DNA of 64,000 nt from Lepisosteus oculatus (Eukaryota > Chordata > Actinopteri > Semionotiformes > Lepisosteidae), in contig NC_090703.1 of NCBI RefSeq assembly GCF_040954835.1, positions 6,691,001-6,755,000 on the forward strand, given 5' to 3'. A program made the position numbers and the translations under genes. The notes beneath the pieces were generated by a model that saw only the letters and a list, made by a program, of their open reading frames with translations, had not been told where the DNA came from and searched no databases. Numbering within the stretch: position 1 is the first letter of the stretch; each line of letters begins with the position of its first letter. Positions 27,701 through 38,406 of the stretch are shown piece by piece.

Positions 27701-29613
27701 CAGGTGCTCACAGTGTAGAGTGATTCATATCTGCAAACACAGGGTTATTTTTTTTTCCCCAGCAGCCTTAAGCTTTCACGAGAAGAGCTGTATGGAAACT
27801 CAATGCATTTCGAATTGTGTGGTACAAGTAGACACAAAAACAAAACCATCATTATTCCCCAGAATAGGAGGGCAGACATTCCAGTGGAAAATGGAAGTTA
27901 ACACCACGGCCTCATTTTTTCTGACGGCTCTTCTGCAGTAGTGTGTGTGCTGCTCAGAAATCGCAAACTCTGCAGCAGAGCTCAGGGCCCTCTGCCAGCA
28001 GGGGCTTCGCTGTTCCTGCAACGCATCAGGACAGGAGGAAGGTGGGGGAGCGGGATGACATCATTCTGGATTTTCCCGGAGAAATTCCTTGCAAACTGTG
28101 GAACGATTTCCGTTTCTTACCCACGTTGAAGAATATGGATAGATGAAGTAATTGTTGGAATGCTAGTTAAAATTCTCCAGTGAGGCTTTTGTAGCCAAGG
28201 AGGTGGAAGTCAAAGAAAACCTGCAAGGGGGCAGAACGCAGCACTTTAAAGGGTAGATCTGTGCAGCACATCACAACTCCAAAACCAAAGGGTTCATAAA
28301 GACTAGCTACAATTTCTCCTTCAGAGCTGGGAGCTGAGCTTGTGTTAGTAATCTAAGAATATCACTATTGTTTCTTATACAGTCTTATCCTATCCCTGGT
28401 CAGTTATGTACAGAGGCAAATCAGATTGACCACACAAAACAAACCTCAATACTTAAACCTGTGAATTCAACTCCCATCACATACAGTAGAGACTAGTTTT
28501 GGCTTAACAGATCTCAAAAATTTAATTTTACACAGACCTGGAGGGAAGTCTACTGCATAAATACAGACACGTATGTGTCATGTGTATTTACAAACTCAGC
28601 CTAAATCATACATTAAACACAGGTGCCCATGAAGAAGTACTGGCTTGTTAAATCTGAGGACTGATCTGATAGGAAATCTTGCTTTTTGTGAAATGAAGAA
28701 GATGAGCACTGAATTGTGGAATAAAACTGAGACAATAGCACTACTCCCAAGTGATTATTACATACAGGTAATAACAAAACTAAATTATTTATAATGTCAA
28801 TAGGAAACAACTAATAACACAATTTCCTAGGCAAGGCAGTCAAAACATCCTGATGATTGCAGTATTTACTGAGTAAATGACAGAACTGTACTATCAGGTC
28901 ATCGCAGAACAGTTGTCGTGTTCCCAGGAGGTCTTTTATCACTGCAAGATACAGAGCCCGTCAGTTTCAAAACGGGATTCCCGATGGGGAAATCGGCAGC
29001 GTGGCCTGGTAAAGCTGAAAAGAAATACATTTAGGGGAATCTTTGTGGATCAGCCTGTAGCCGATTACGTTTCCTGTCCCTGATGGGGTCGTTTTTCTTT
29101 AAATGGAATCAAAAATAAAAGTGTCCGATACGCTCGTCTGGAAATTTAGGTCATTTTCAGAAAACGAAAAAAGAGTACCCAACTAGATACAGGCGGCCCA
29201 GAGCACGTGGTCAGCAGGTGCAACTACAGTGTGTAAAATGGACAGTGCTGTGTGTGAAGCTGAAACGTACAAACACACAATATTGTGCACACGGTCTGTC
29301 CGTGGCGCATTTTCCCTTGTACAGATGCATCGCTGATCCAGCAACTACGCTAGCGTCTACCTCAGAACATCTGCACGTCCTGTGATTCTATTCTGTCTTG
29401 GGGTTTTTTAGCAGGAAACACGTCTCTGCCATTCTTTTCTTCCGGGGGCTGACGGGAGGGCAGGAGAGGCAGGCCATTCTGCAGCGCCTGGAAGAGCTGA
29501 AGCACACTACGGGCAGCAGGGGGACGAGAAACCGCCAGTTCTTCAGCCAGATCAACGTGCCCAGCGTAAAATGCTGGCCTCCGCTCTACTATACTTGTCT
29601 GCCTGTTAGATAA
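12424..29613 (+). CDS. Gene 1: Sec6/EXOC3-family protein (EXOC3L4- or TNFAIP2-like), 13 coding exons
   Basis: The model joins 12444-12753, 13268-13420, 14149-14349, 14654-15320, 15680-15797, 16169-16294, 16841-16941, 17727-17816, 20778-20901, 21328-21450, 25207-25359, 26809-26930 and 29412-29613. This gives 2490 nt and 829 aa, in frame throughout, with GT..AG introns. The first three exons encode a long, probably disordered Ser/Pro/Lys-rich N-terminus of about 220 residues. The Sec6-type helical rod follows (KDYPG near its first third, DYPDV before the last intron, then RKHVSAILFFRG). Family members tether vesicles (Sec6) or drive protrusions (TNFAIP2); the specific job of this one is unknown. 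The extended N-terminus, longer than in gene 2, favours EXOC3L4 over TNFAIP2, but I am not sure. Exon lengths and phases match genes 2 and 3. The start is the first ATG after acceptor CCCACAG at 12423. Confidence 0.85.
13268..13420 (+). CDS. Gene 1 coding exon 2
   Basis: A 153-bp Ser/Lys-rich exon (KATTPFKRSSKGWSSLRVTS) with both boundaries in phase 1. The acceptor is TTCCCTAG; the donor GTTGGG is weak, so this exon could be skipped without a frame shift. Confidence 0.75.
13620..13855 (+). mobile_element. 5S-derived SINE, 5'-truncated
   Basis: The body and tail of the same family as 35328-35890, from CCTGGCCAAATTTCCC to CCCAGAAAAGTATTATT, within intron 2 of gene 1. Confidence 0.75.
14149..14349 (+). 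CDS. Gene 1 coding exon 3
   Basis: A 201-bp exon, phase 1 at both ends, after acceptor CTCTTCACAG. It encodes EPASPGCEDTGKSPPHSPPK and GGFNLSSLLKTPKKF, which is basic and proline-rich and probably disordered. The donor is GTAATT. Confidence 0.8.
14654..15320 (+). CDS. Gene 1 coding exon 4 (large Sec6-domain exon)
   Basis: A 667-bp exon beginning VMQIRNLIDKGVLEEAHLNL and ending LLHWISKDYP, the counterpart of gene 2 exon 3. It carries an in-frame tandem duplication at 15013-15096 (SVHLDSKEKNPSWL / SVHLDSKEQNTSCL). The acceptor is CCTTGCAG and the donor GTAAGC; it ends in phase 2. Confidence 0.9.
15680..15797 (+). CDS. Gene 1 coding exon 5
   Basis: A 118-bp exon encoding GEKVMGSPSLQPEM and ESIVLPLEENELDRIRSNY. 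The acceptor is GTCGTTCAG and the donor GTAAAG. It is homologous to gene 2 exon 4 (115 bp). Confidence 0.9.
16169..16294 (+). CDS. Gene 1 coding exon 6
   Basis: A 126-bp phase-0 exon encoding NKLRSALENLMKIEAEEMWQ and ending EMQIIICK. The acceptor is TTTTTTTAG and the donor GTAATG. Confidence 0.9.
16841..16941 (+). CDS. Gene 1 coding exon 7
   Basis: A 101-bp exon encoding VINACVTDSGEISKEVEKTV, with donor GTAAGT. The same 101-bp length occurs in the matching exons of genes 2 and 3. Confidence 0.9.
17727..17816 (+). CDS. Gene 1 coding exon 8
   Basis: A 90-bp phase-2 exon encoding FQSAFKQWRQSLANPSQYLI and ending NSFTDIK, with donor GTAAGT. All three paralogues have 90 bp here. Confidence 0.9.
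19018..19192. repeat. Minisatellite of GTCTGCAGCAGTGTGTGT-type units
   Basis: About nine imperfect units of roughly 16-18 bases, built from CTGCAGCAGTGTG and CTGGAGCAGTGTG. The open frames across it are a by-product of the repeat. Confidence 0.85.
19805..20078 (-). mobile_element. tRNA-derived SINE
   Basis: A near-complete minus-strand copy. The head GGGGCGATGCGGTGGCTCAG lies at its right end, with B-box-like GGTTGCTGGCTCAAATCC, and the AATAAAGT tail at its left end. It shows the intact sequence GCTGACCCTGTGCCCTGACC that is interrupted in the 8046 copy. Confidence 0.85.
20200..20510 (-). mobile_element. Interspersed repeat fragment (related to 50601-50750)
   Basis: The phrase CACACTCCCACAA(C/G)CC with TTTGTGTAAAGAA recurs at 50601-50750 and, in opposite orientation, near 52780. 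The end reads TGCTGTTCTCTGGACTGATT. I recognise it as a common fish repeat, but the class is not certain; a truncated LINE-type element is possible. Confidence 0.55.
20778..20901 (+). CDS. Gene 1 coding exon 9
   Basis: A 124-bp exon encoding KEHMETYKETSPAAVEELVK and ending LLEHLKGETE. The acceptor is TTTTCCCAAG and the donor GTGAGA. It corresponds to the 127-bp exons of genes 2 and 3 that start REY. Confidence 0.9.
21328..21450 (+). CDS. Gene 1 coding exon 10
   Basis: A 123-bp phase-0 exon encoding LHFRKLMTKKWLSSSDDFQK and ending RMKQPYLQ. The acceptor is CCTTTCCAG and the donor GTGAGG. Confidence 0.9.
23524..24228. mobile_element. Fold-back (MITE-like) element, split by an LTR-like insertion
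   Basis: The ends AGGGGTGTTGAATCCTGG and CCAGGACTGGACACCCCT are inverted repeats with a few mismatches. About 200 bp remain once the insertion at 23584-24088 is removed. Diverged relatives lie at 55834-56040 and 58351-58546. No transposase is present, so it would be non-autonomous. Confidence 0.65.
23584..24088 (-). mobile_element. LTR-like element, family A
   Basis: A 505-bp copy in minus orientation, with TGTCACGA at its right end and CGTTACA at its left end. The flanks are CTTTA (23579-23583) and CTTCA (24089-24093). The undisrupted relative at 55834 reads CTCTTCAAAGCAGCAGC, which shows CTTCA was the target. It lies antisense to gene 1. It shares the GCATAGGGTCTGGAAAGAAC segment with the 8208 copy. 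Confidence 0.75.
25207..25359 (+). CDS. Gene 1 coding exon 11
   Basis: A 153-bp phase-0 exon encoding SFVNDVHYHMTKAYVAQVLK and ending EWEELQKEFDNL, an amphipathic and probably coiled region. The acceptor is CAAACCAG and the donor GTGAGT. Confidence 0.9.
26809..26930 (+). CDS. Gene 1 coding exon 12
   Basis: A 122-bp exon encoding GTTCDWLRPLGQHLCDIIGM and ending LLVTDYPDV. The acceptor is GTCTCCCCAG and the donor GTATGC, which is weak. Read-through instead of splicing adds about 35 residues and stops at 27036. Confidence 0.85.
29412..29613 (+). CDS. Gene 1 coding exon 13 (terminal)
   Basis: Acceptor GGTTTTTTAG. It encodes SRKHVSAILFFRGLTGGQER and then ILQRLEELKHTTGSRGTRNR, with a stop at 29611-29613. 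Gene 2 has SERHVAALLYLKA at the same place, which ties this exon to the gene although 2.5 kb of intron separates it from exon 12. Confidence 0.85.
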
Positions 29614-30376
29614 GGTCAGCTCAGGCCTGGTTTGGTTTCTGTTTCTTTTTCAGATCTGAGAAAAAAAAATATATATAAAAACTTAAAGTACAGTATGTTG
29701 CAGGGGAAAAGAAAAAGTGAATGATATTCCCTAAAACCCAGGATATCCAACCCTGGTACTAGAGAGCCCCAATCCAGTAGGTTTTGTAGGGAATTTTAAA
29801 AAAGTCACCAATTTCTGAAGATGTGGAACAATTCCATTGTGATTAATTAAACTGATATTTTGTTCAATTAAGTCATTTATGGAACATTTAGGGTTAAATT
29901 CCAAGTAGTCCTCAGCCCTCACAGTTCAGACTTCTCTTGATTTACCATAGCTCTTGCTTGATTCATCAATGGCTTACAGGTGTTGCCAATCTTTAAAAAC
30001 AGGACTGGGTTCTCCGGGACCACACCTTAGTCCCCTGTATTAACCCCCCTTGTGCCACCCCCTCCCTAACGAGCTCTAATTGTAGTGCTACTGTAATGAG
30101 TTGCTATCCTTGTCCCTGTAGAAGATGCAGCAAATCATTTCCAGGCTAAATTGTGCGACGGAAACAGTCTGTTGCATCACAAAGCACTGCTCTTTATTTG
30201 GGGAAAAGAAAGGACAGCGACGCTGGCTGTGTGGTGAATTCCTAATGAGTCAGAACACCGAGCTCCTCTGTCTGGTTAACCGGAATCTGAAAATACAAAG
30301 GTACTCTAAACCAGAGGGCTGTTATCCTGCAACACTTTCTTTTCAGTCTCAGTTTAAGGCTGTGTTACACATCGGC

Positions 30377-30382
30377 AATAAA
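30377..30382 (+). terminator. Candidate poly(A) signal of gene 1
   Basis: AATAAA about 0.76 kb past the stop codon; a second AATAAA lies at 30490-30495. Neither is proven; transcript ends would decide. Confidence 0.4.
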
Positions 30383-30489
30383 GTCACTAATAAGCTGTCG
30401 GTACGGAATGTATCATGATCGTTATCCATTCATGGGAGTCTGTTTTGTTAATAGAGAACCTTTAATGTTAGCAATGTGTTCATTCAATT

Positions 30490-30495
30490 AATAAA
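30490..30495 (+). terminator. Second candidate poly(A) signal of gene 1
   Basis: AATAAA, 113 bases after the first candidate, in AT-rich sequence. Confidence 0.35.
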
Positions 30496-30820
30496 CACTT
30501 GATAGGAACCTTTTCTAAGACGTTGCCAAGTTTTCACTTTACTTAATCTTCACTGGAAGTCTAAATAGCAGACTGTCACACAGGTTTAAAGGGAGAAAAA
30601 TGATTTATTGATATAGTAAATTATTTTTTCCTCTCAAAAGTAAAAGTGTGTCAGCATCTGCAAATTAGCATGGTTTTGGTCTGGAAAATCTCATCGCCGT
30701 TTACTGAGTGCCGATGTTTCAGAACAGAATGACCAAATAGCTGTTTATGTGTCATTATTATCTGCAACAGGCTTATAGCGAAATGTGTTGTTCTTCTGGA
30801 TTTACTCTGGGACAAGATAA

Positions 30821-31089
30821 GATCACTTTATTGGCCATATACAATTTTTTGCATTAGGTATTTGTCTTCTTGCATACCCCATCTTGCTCTCTGTGAGACA
30901 CACAGGCGGGGAGAGAGAAGCTGGGGGTCAGAGTGCAGGGTCAGCCATTTATACAGCACCCCTGAAGCAGGGGGGATTAAGGGCCTTGCTCAGGGGCCAA
31001 ACAGAGTAGGAGTCCTCTGCTGGCCATGGGATTTGAACCAGCAACCTTCCAGCCACAGGCTCACATCCTCAGCCACAGTGCCAGCACTC
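30821..31089 (-). mobile_element. tRNA-derived SINE
   Basis: A minus-strand copy with the tail GGCCAATAAAGTGATC at the left and a diverged head at the right. It is the same family as 8046 and 19805. Confidence 0.8.
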
Positions 31090-34000
31090 CACCAGATGAA
31101 AGAATATACTGTGAAGAGAATCAGTAGTCAGTGAACCACATCGGTTAGTACTGTTTCTAAAAAAAACCTGTGACAAGATACCGGATCTCGTTTATTTCCA
31201 GATGCTCAAATGTAGCTAGCACATGCTGTTGACATGTTCTTCAGTTACTTTAAGATATTCATGTCTATTTCCCTATTTGACTGTTTTATGTAATGGGCTA
31301 GCATAGTTAGTAAAGATTTAATACGCTCAGCAATTCTGATGCAAGACAAAGTCCTGACTCCTGAACAAATGCAGGGGATTCAGGCTGTGCGATTAAAGAT
31401 TAAGACCCTTCCCAGAATCCTGCTTTCTCCTCATATCTAGGAGTCGGACAGCGTGGGGGTAGGGCTCTCCTCCCTGCAGGTGTCTAAACTGACCCCCTAC
31501 ACAACATCTTTAACTGGGACTTTCTTTTTCCAGTAACATGCAGATGTTTTGGCCCAGAAGCAAGCGATCACTATCACTGAGCTACCCCGTGCACTAGCGA
31601 TGAGTGGGGCAAATTCAGACTTGAAAGTGTGTAAAATTAGTTCACAAGCAGGGAAAATCAGTTGTGGTCATTCTTCCTCTTTTTTGGGAGGAGTGAATGG
31701 ACTTAGTGAAACAAGCATTTAAAAGCTGCTCATTTGAAGGGAGAAGTGAGTAGTTTTATTTCCCTTTGTTGTTTAGATTAATTTAATGGTATCAGTCTTT
31801 CTACTTTCATTTTTTTCTGTCTTTTGCAAGTACCGGGACTGTTGGTAATATACAATATTTCACATATAATTTTCCACTGTTTGGCAACTCCTCAGGGCAA
31901 AAATGGAACAAATCATGATGCAATTCATCAGTTGCATTGACTGCGGACACAGATCTTCAGAACTGTCAGAACACATGTATTTGATTTACGCTGACCGCAT
32001 CCATAGCCCCTGCTGAGTTATGTGTCGTTTCGGATTTTGTGGACGGTGGGAATGAAAGAATATGCATATTCAGCTATGGCTCGTCCCAGGGTACTGGGTT
32101 TGATTCTGGAACTCGGACATCTGTATGTACAGAGCCTGCATGTTCTCAAGGGTATTGGCCAGTTGCCCCCGTGTTCCTTCACCAGGTGGCTGGGTTGCAT
32201 TGCTTATTTGATATTGTCTCTCTCCCCATTGTCCCGTGAGAGACTGACATCTGCTCCGCGGGGCAGCAGAACTCTGTCCTCTCAGCCTGTGTCCTCTTGG
32301 ATGAAGTGCTGGGCCTACAGACCCCATACTGCATCACATCCTGATTTCTCCGATGACCCAATGGTGATATGTGATGAAAGAACCACTAAGTTCCTTGGAG
32401 TTAAATGCTTCGAGTTTATTTTAGGGCTTTGTTATTCATGGCTCAAATTTATTTGATGAACTTTGATGAACTCCCAGATCCTTGCATGGAAAATAGTGAC
32501 TCTTCCTTTGTTGCATTCAGTGTAAAAATTGGAGTGCCTGTGATGTGCATCCTTTAGCTACTTTAGCTAATTTACTGCACACTGGTTGGCACTGTGTGAT
32601 GCTTAGCCTGGAGTGCATTTCCCATTAATGCCAGAAGTATGGTTTAAACAGTTTTTTTTTAATTCAACGTTCGAAAGAAAAACAGTGCAACAACAGGAAT
32701 CAATCATGAATCCCCCAATTTTCTAAGTCTTAAAAGCTTTTCGAGTAAAACAATACAGGTTGAATACAACTTTATTTAAATACTGTATACACATTTCATT
32801 GTTTCATTGTCCCTCTGTTGCTATAATTGTAATCTTTTTAGATCCACAGAATTTACTACCCCTGGAGTGATCACAGAGAATGGGGTACCCCAATCCGGGG
32901 GTGCCTTGTATCCCTTCGAGACACCTAAATCTAAATGTTTTATTTTGGGGGAGTACCCAGACTTTGGTCAGAGCCCATACAGTACATGTAGGGACTGGCC
33001 CTGTACTGTGTCTGGAGACCTGCAGTGGAAAAGATTGACACAGGAGCCACCACTCTGCCTTGTGATCTTAGGCAGTGGCTTGACAAAACACATAAAACAA
33101 ACAGACAAGACCAAAAAAGAAGGAACTGTGAAGCTCTCAGCCCTGTCCCCACTTGAGAGTGAATCAGCTCCCACAACTTTTCTCTCTGGGTCTCCCTTGG
33201 TGAAAAAAACATGGCTGCTGGTAGCAAGGAGAGTGTGAAGGAGGTTCTGGCTCCTACACAATCAAGGAGCGAAGGATGCAATTGGAAAAACATTTTTAAA
33301 AATCACATGCTTTCAGGAAAACATGGTTGACTCACCCATCTACTGCTGATTCCTGCCACTGTCAGAAATCACACCTGAGCAGCAGCATTTTGTGTGCCTG
33401 GCCACTTGAACTCAGAATAACACCAGATTGCAAAAATGATGCAGGATAAAGAGAACTCTTCATATGTTTATTAATGTGTTATTAATTAGCATAAATACAG
33501 ATCACCTAAGATGAAGAACAAAATATATAGACTCTTAGATCTTTGTTTATCGTGTGTGAAACACAATTGTTATGTTGTTTTATTTGAACATCACAAATCA
33601 AATACACATGAGATTTTTCTGAGATGCTTTGCAAAAGACACCCGAGCCTAGCTTTCCATTAGCAGTGAACCGAGGAACGATCTTTCTGCCAAGGAAAGCC
33701 AGCCACACTAATGTTTTCTACAAGCAATTTCCTATCACTGTTCTTGTAGCTGTTCTAGGAACAGAAAAAAAAATTACATTTTATTCCTTATCCTGCTGCT
33801 CCGAAAACATTCCCAGATAGAGATGTGGTAGCGGGACCTGGGTGATTCACTGCGTTGTTGTTACCACCTAGGGAGGCGTTTGAATAATTGACATATTTCA
33901 CTGGGTTTTGTTTTTGTTTTTTTGTATTATCATTTCTACCTGATCTTATTTAGACCTAAGCATAGCACGCACACACCGTGAAGCCCTCTGTACCTGACAG

Positions 34001-35327
34001 TGACTCTCTCCCCAGGTTTCCTGGCAGAGCTGGAAATTGAAATGGCTCATTCCAGCAGGAATTCCCAGGCCACACAACCATGCCACCTGGATTTTCCCTC
34101 CATCCATCAGTCTCCCCTTTCCAGTCATGTTGACAATCTAGCTGCAAGTTATGCACACTATACATGAGACTGTGGTTTTTACACTGGTAAAGAGAATAAA
34201 TTATGTATTTTCTGATTGATAACATAAAACAATCAAAAACAAGGAAAAATCCAGAGTGCATTCCTTATTGTGGTTTTGCTTTTTACTAATAATAATAGAA
34301 GAGCTGAATAAACTGATTTTGTAGACAACTAGAATTGTCAATCTTCTTCATTCGTGATTAGATTATAGCAATGTGTATGTGGATAAGGGGGGGATATTGG
34401 CTTTTTTTTTTCCTGCTCTGATCTTGTTTTGGGAGTGTGTTGAACTGTGTCTGTAACTAAACTAATGACAAACCAAAATAGAGTTTGTTTTGTCATATAA
34501 TGTAAAGGGAACTAGGCGCACCTGACTCACGCTGTATGTCAGAGAGTCTGATGAGAAACCAAAACCTCTGAAGGTGGCTTGACGAGAAACCGAAGTCTTG
34601 CTCTCCTGAAATTACTACGTGGAGACCTCTTCCTGCTGTGCTTGACCACCTTGTGCAAAGTGTCACACAGAGAGTAGCCAGCACTGCCGGACTAGGTACT
34701 GTCCCTGTTTCTCAGGGCCTGGGTCACATCTAACCCTTTGGCACCCCACAGCATGCAACATGCTCTTGGTTGGTAAACCAAACAAGAGCTTCAGACTCTT
34801 AAAGATACATATTGTTTGTGAATTATTGTCATTAAACTTACACAGGTGCATAGTATAATGAAAAGTGTTTCTCATTAGTCACTCAGGTGCAGTATATAAA
34901 TAGGACAGAAGATAAGACAATAGACAGTTACACAATAGCAATAACAGTAACATGTAATAACATAACATAAATAACATGTAATCAAGTAATCAAAACTGTG
35001 CAAAATTCCGCAAACAGAGAAAATTTAATTCAAACCAAAATTGGGAAACTGCACTTTCGTAACGTCCGATCTGCGGAGCTTTGAGCTCTTTTCAATCCAG
35101 GGGCTTTCTTCATTCTCTCTGACCATGTTGGGACTGTACAGGGGCAGTACAGTGTTGCTGGAACCACTGCAGCACTGCCGGCAACTTTACGGTAGTGCCT
35201 CGTTCTGCTTTCGCTTTGTAACACTAGCAATGTTTCTTGAGCATACCTAGGGAAAAATATTTTTTAAATTCTCCTAATATGTCGGCATGTTCTGCATTTT
35301 CTCCTTTATAATAATAATTAATAATAA
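31090..35327. other. Intergenic stretch between genes 1 and 2
   Basis: No coding exon is recognised. The region is moderately AT-rich. A decayed SINE-like stretch is listed at 32080-32345; the rest shows nothing I can name. Confidence 0.55.
32080..32345 (+). mobile_element. Decayed SINE-like fragment
   Basis: TTTGATTCTGGAACTCGG followed by CAGAGCCTGCATGTTCTC and a CCCATTGTCCCGTGAGAGAC segment resembles the body of a common fish SINE (B-box-like start, then the GTTCTC block). It is strongly diverged, so the call is tentative. Confidence 0.4.
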
Positions 35328-35890
35328 TTGCTTACACTTATATAGCGCTTTTCTGGACACTCCACTCAAAGCGCTTTACAGGTAATGGGGACTCCCCTCC
35401 ACCACCACCAATGTGCAGCCCCACCTGGATGATACGACGGCAGCCATAGTGCGCCAGAACGCTCACCACACATCAGCTATCAGTGGGGAGGAGAGCAGAG
35501 TAATGAAGCCAATTGATAGATGGGGATTATTAGGAGGCCATGATTGGTAAGGGCCAATGGGAAATTTGGCCAGGACGCCGGGGTTACACCCCTACTCTTT
35601 ACGAGAAACGCCCTGGGATTGTTAATGACCACAGAGAGTAAGGACCTCGGTTTTTTACGTCTCATCCGAAGGACGGCGCCTGTTTACAGTATAGTGTCCC
35701 CGTCACTACACTGGGGCATTAGGACCCACACAGACTGCAGGGTGAGCACCCCCTGCTGGCCCCACTAATGCCTCTTCCAGCAGCAACCTTAGTTTTTCCC
35801 AGGAGGTCTCCCATCCAGGTACTGACCAGGCTCACACCTGCTGAGCTCCAGTGGGCTGCCAGTTGTGAGTTGCAGGGTGATATGGCTGCT
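35328..35890 (-). mobile_element. 5S-rRNA-derived SINE (SINE3-type), near full length
   Basis: Read on the minus strand, the head matches 5S rRNA in order: GCCATATCACCCTG, then GAGCTCAGCAGG, then GCCTGGTCAGTACCTGGATG and GGGAGACCTCCTGGG (compare 5S GCCTGGTTAGTACTTGGATG). A long body follows, and a tail with GTGTCCAGAAAAGCGCTATA ends in a TTATTATT-like run. Truncated relatives occur at 13620-13855, 52966-53060, 54405-54560 and 56823-57212. Confidence 0.85.
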
Positions 35891-38180
35891 TTATTCACCT
35901 CTTTCCTTCTCGCTTTTTGTTGTTTAATTTCCCATAAGGACGGAAAGTGTGCGGCGTGTCTGAAGCATTTCCGTGGCACGCCGCTTCAGTCCACGTTGTC
36001 GCGATGATTCGTACAATAAACACAAACGCCAAGAAAGGCCTGGCAGGATAATTGGGAAAGGAAGTCGTTCTTTTGCTCACTAGGTGAGAAGCTTTCCAAG
36101 CGAGTTACAATAAGCAGCATTGCATAACCCCCTGACACAGAGCTTGGCTATCTCACACCTCTAAACTGGAAGCAAAGCTCTTCAGTCCCCATTGTTCTCC
36201 TTTACCAAATATAATTTAAATATCAGTTCCAGGTTCATTTTTTCTCATTTTTTTCCTCACAGAAGAAATAACAAGCTTAATGAAAATGATGTAAGATATT
36301 AACAGAAGGGTTCCACCTGAGCAGCTATGACAGACACCCCGCCAGCAATATAAAAACATGTTCCTGGTTAACCATTTCATGAATATAACTCAAAATATTT
36401 TATTACTAAACGTGTCATGTATGCATTCTTTTCCTTTATTAAAAAGTGGAGCTGAACGGGGAAACAGTTCTTATTCTAGGATAAAAGAGCTCGCACTGCA
36501 TAGAAACAAGGCTCTCCTAAGAATTTGAATTGAATATCTTATGACTGTGAAAAAATAGAGACTTGACACTTCCTGTAGGAAAATAGTTTTTAAAAATATT
36601 AGTCCCTGTAAAATATAGTGCTTCTGTTTGCTAAGTGTCCCTGCTTCTGCCTATCTTGTATTAGTACTTGAGCATGAACTAGCTTAATAAAATTTTTATT
36701 TCTGTTACTTTACATTATTATTCTAGTATCTAATGATTCTATTATTTCTATAACATTTTCAAAGTACATTTCATAACAAGATGACAAATAAATTGTAAAA
36801 TCAACTCATAAGTACTTTTTGACAAGGTCATTTTAAACACGTTTTAAAGCAGGTTTTCAAAAGCTCCTGAGAAACCACTCCTGAATTTCTTTTGGAAAAA
36901 AGTTCTAGAGTATAGGGGCATTAGCGATTAGCATGCAAAAAGCCACAGTCATTTGATTAATGTACTGTATAATATTAAAAGAATAGCAGTGTTTAGAAGT
37001 CTCTGAAAACTGTATAACTACACAAGTTCTAGAGTCAAGATCACAAATCAGGAACTGCTTATGTTTTTGCATCTGTGATATTTTGTTCGCTATGCTTTAC
37101 GTCTTCATCACGAAATCTCTGTCTCGGGGATACCTCTCATTTCACTTTAAACCGACATTTGCACTCTACATTTTGCAGTAAGAGTCAGCAAAATCATTTT
37201 CCTGTTTTGCAAGCTGAACCTACTGTATATTACTGTAGGTGAAGTTTAAAAAAGGATGAAGAAAAAAACAGGGTGGATCATTGCCGACATGAGTGGGATT
37301 CTTGGTCTGAGAGTTGACAAGGCCAGTACTGCTGCTGAGACTGTACCACTGCAACCGAAACGTTCTGTCCTGTTCAGCTTTGCCTATAGACCAGCCTAAC
37401 TCAGGTATGAATTAGTTCTGTAAAGACATGCCCATACTCTCTCCTGGCTCACAGGACTGCCAGAGTCCAAACAAACCAGAGCCAACGCAATATCTCCCAC
37501 ACAGCAAGAACAGAAAGAGAAAGAAGCATCTAGTCTGAAATCACTTATTCTTGATGAGGAGCTTGATATGTTTATCTCTCACTATTTTACACACTGGGGC
37601 AGTCAAAAACATTTTTAACTAAGCTGAGGAAAAGAGGGACAACTGGGATGAATTTACAGCCATGTCCCACTGTATTCCTATATATTTGAATACTTTTTTA
37701 GAATGGTCAATTTATCTGTACGTCCAGCAGCAGCAGAGTACTACATGGATTCATGTAAACTTCTTTATCCATTTTAACACAAGGACACATGCTTTTCAAC
37801 AACATTCATTGTGGTCCAATTATATTTGCAGTGCAAGTTTTGAATTATTAAGCAGACCGGAGAGGGCGAGAGAGTCTGCCAAAAAAGGTTAGTTAAATTA
37901 GATATAATCTGGCTGGGAGTTAATACGCTTGATCGGTTTCAACCACAACCTTCAGAGTACAGAAAAGACTTCAGTTCAGCCTCATTTCGTATTGACCTGA
38001 CCTTCCAGTGACTGAGATGAGACAGTTCAGTGCAAAACATTAGAGCTGGCGGGGAAGCACAGAGTGAACAAATTCAGATCCTTTCACACAAGAGAGGAAA
38101 GGGAGGAGATTGGCGAAATAGCAACAGATTATTGATCTAAAGGCAAGGAGTGAGATGACAATGATGAAACTGGGGAATTG
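35891..38180. other. Intergenic stretch upstream of gene 2
   Basis: AT-rich, apparently unique sequence. No coding exon or named repeat is seen. The candidate first promoter of gene 2 follows at its right end. Confidence 0.5.
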
Positions 38181-38185
38181 AAAGA

Positions 38186-38244
38186 GGGAAACTTCCCTTA
38201 CAGGATGTCTGTGTGCATCCTTTCAGATCACGTGATATAATATG
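38186..38244 (+). promoter_or_regulatory. Candidate upstream promoter (P1) of gene 2
   Basis: A near-palindromic GGGAAACTTCCC (38186-38197) fits the loose kappaB pattern GGRRNNYYCC. It is followed by an E-box CACGTG (38229-38234) and a TATA-like GATATAATATG (38234-38244). The start codon at 38295 lies about 55 bases downstream of the TATA-like box, in the strong context AGCCATGG. This is motif evidence only. Confidence 0.45.
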
Positions 38245-38294
38245 CAGCTAAGCAACGCACTCATGCCTGGACCAGAGCAGAGAACAGCACAGCC

Positions 38295-38406
38295 ATGGAG
38301 ACATCGCAGGACTCCAACATGCCACTGACCACACATCCCTTCATCGTGAAACCTGTGGAAAACACAAACTACACAAGCTTCTTCAACTGTTTCTTCCGGT
38401 GCAGAG
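38295..38406 (+). CDS. tnfaip2: Gene 2 coding exon 1
   Basis: ATG in context AGCCATGG; encodes METSQDSNMPLTTHPFIVKP and ends SFFNCFFRCR. The donor is GTAAGG at 38407, phase 1. It joins in frame to 41400 over a 3-kb intron. It is the least certain exon of the gene because it is short and far away, but the phase agrees. Confidence 0.65.

Noticed and set aside
35799-35890. A functional 5S rRNA gene
   Set aside because: Too diverged in the first half and fused to a repeated body and tail; it is a SINE head.
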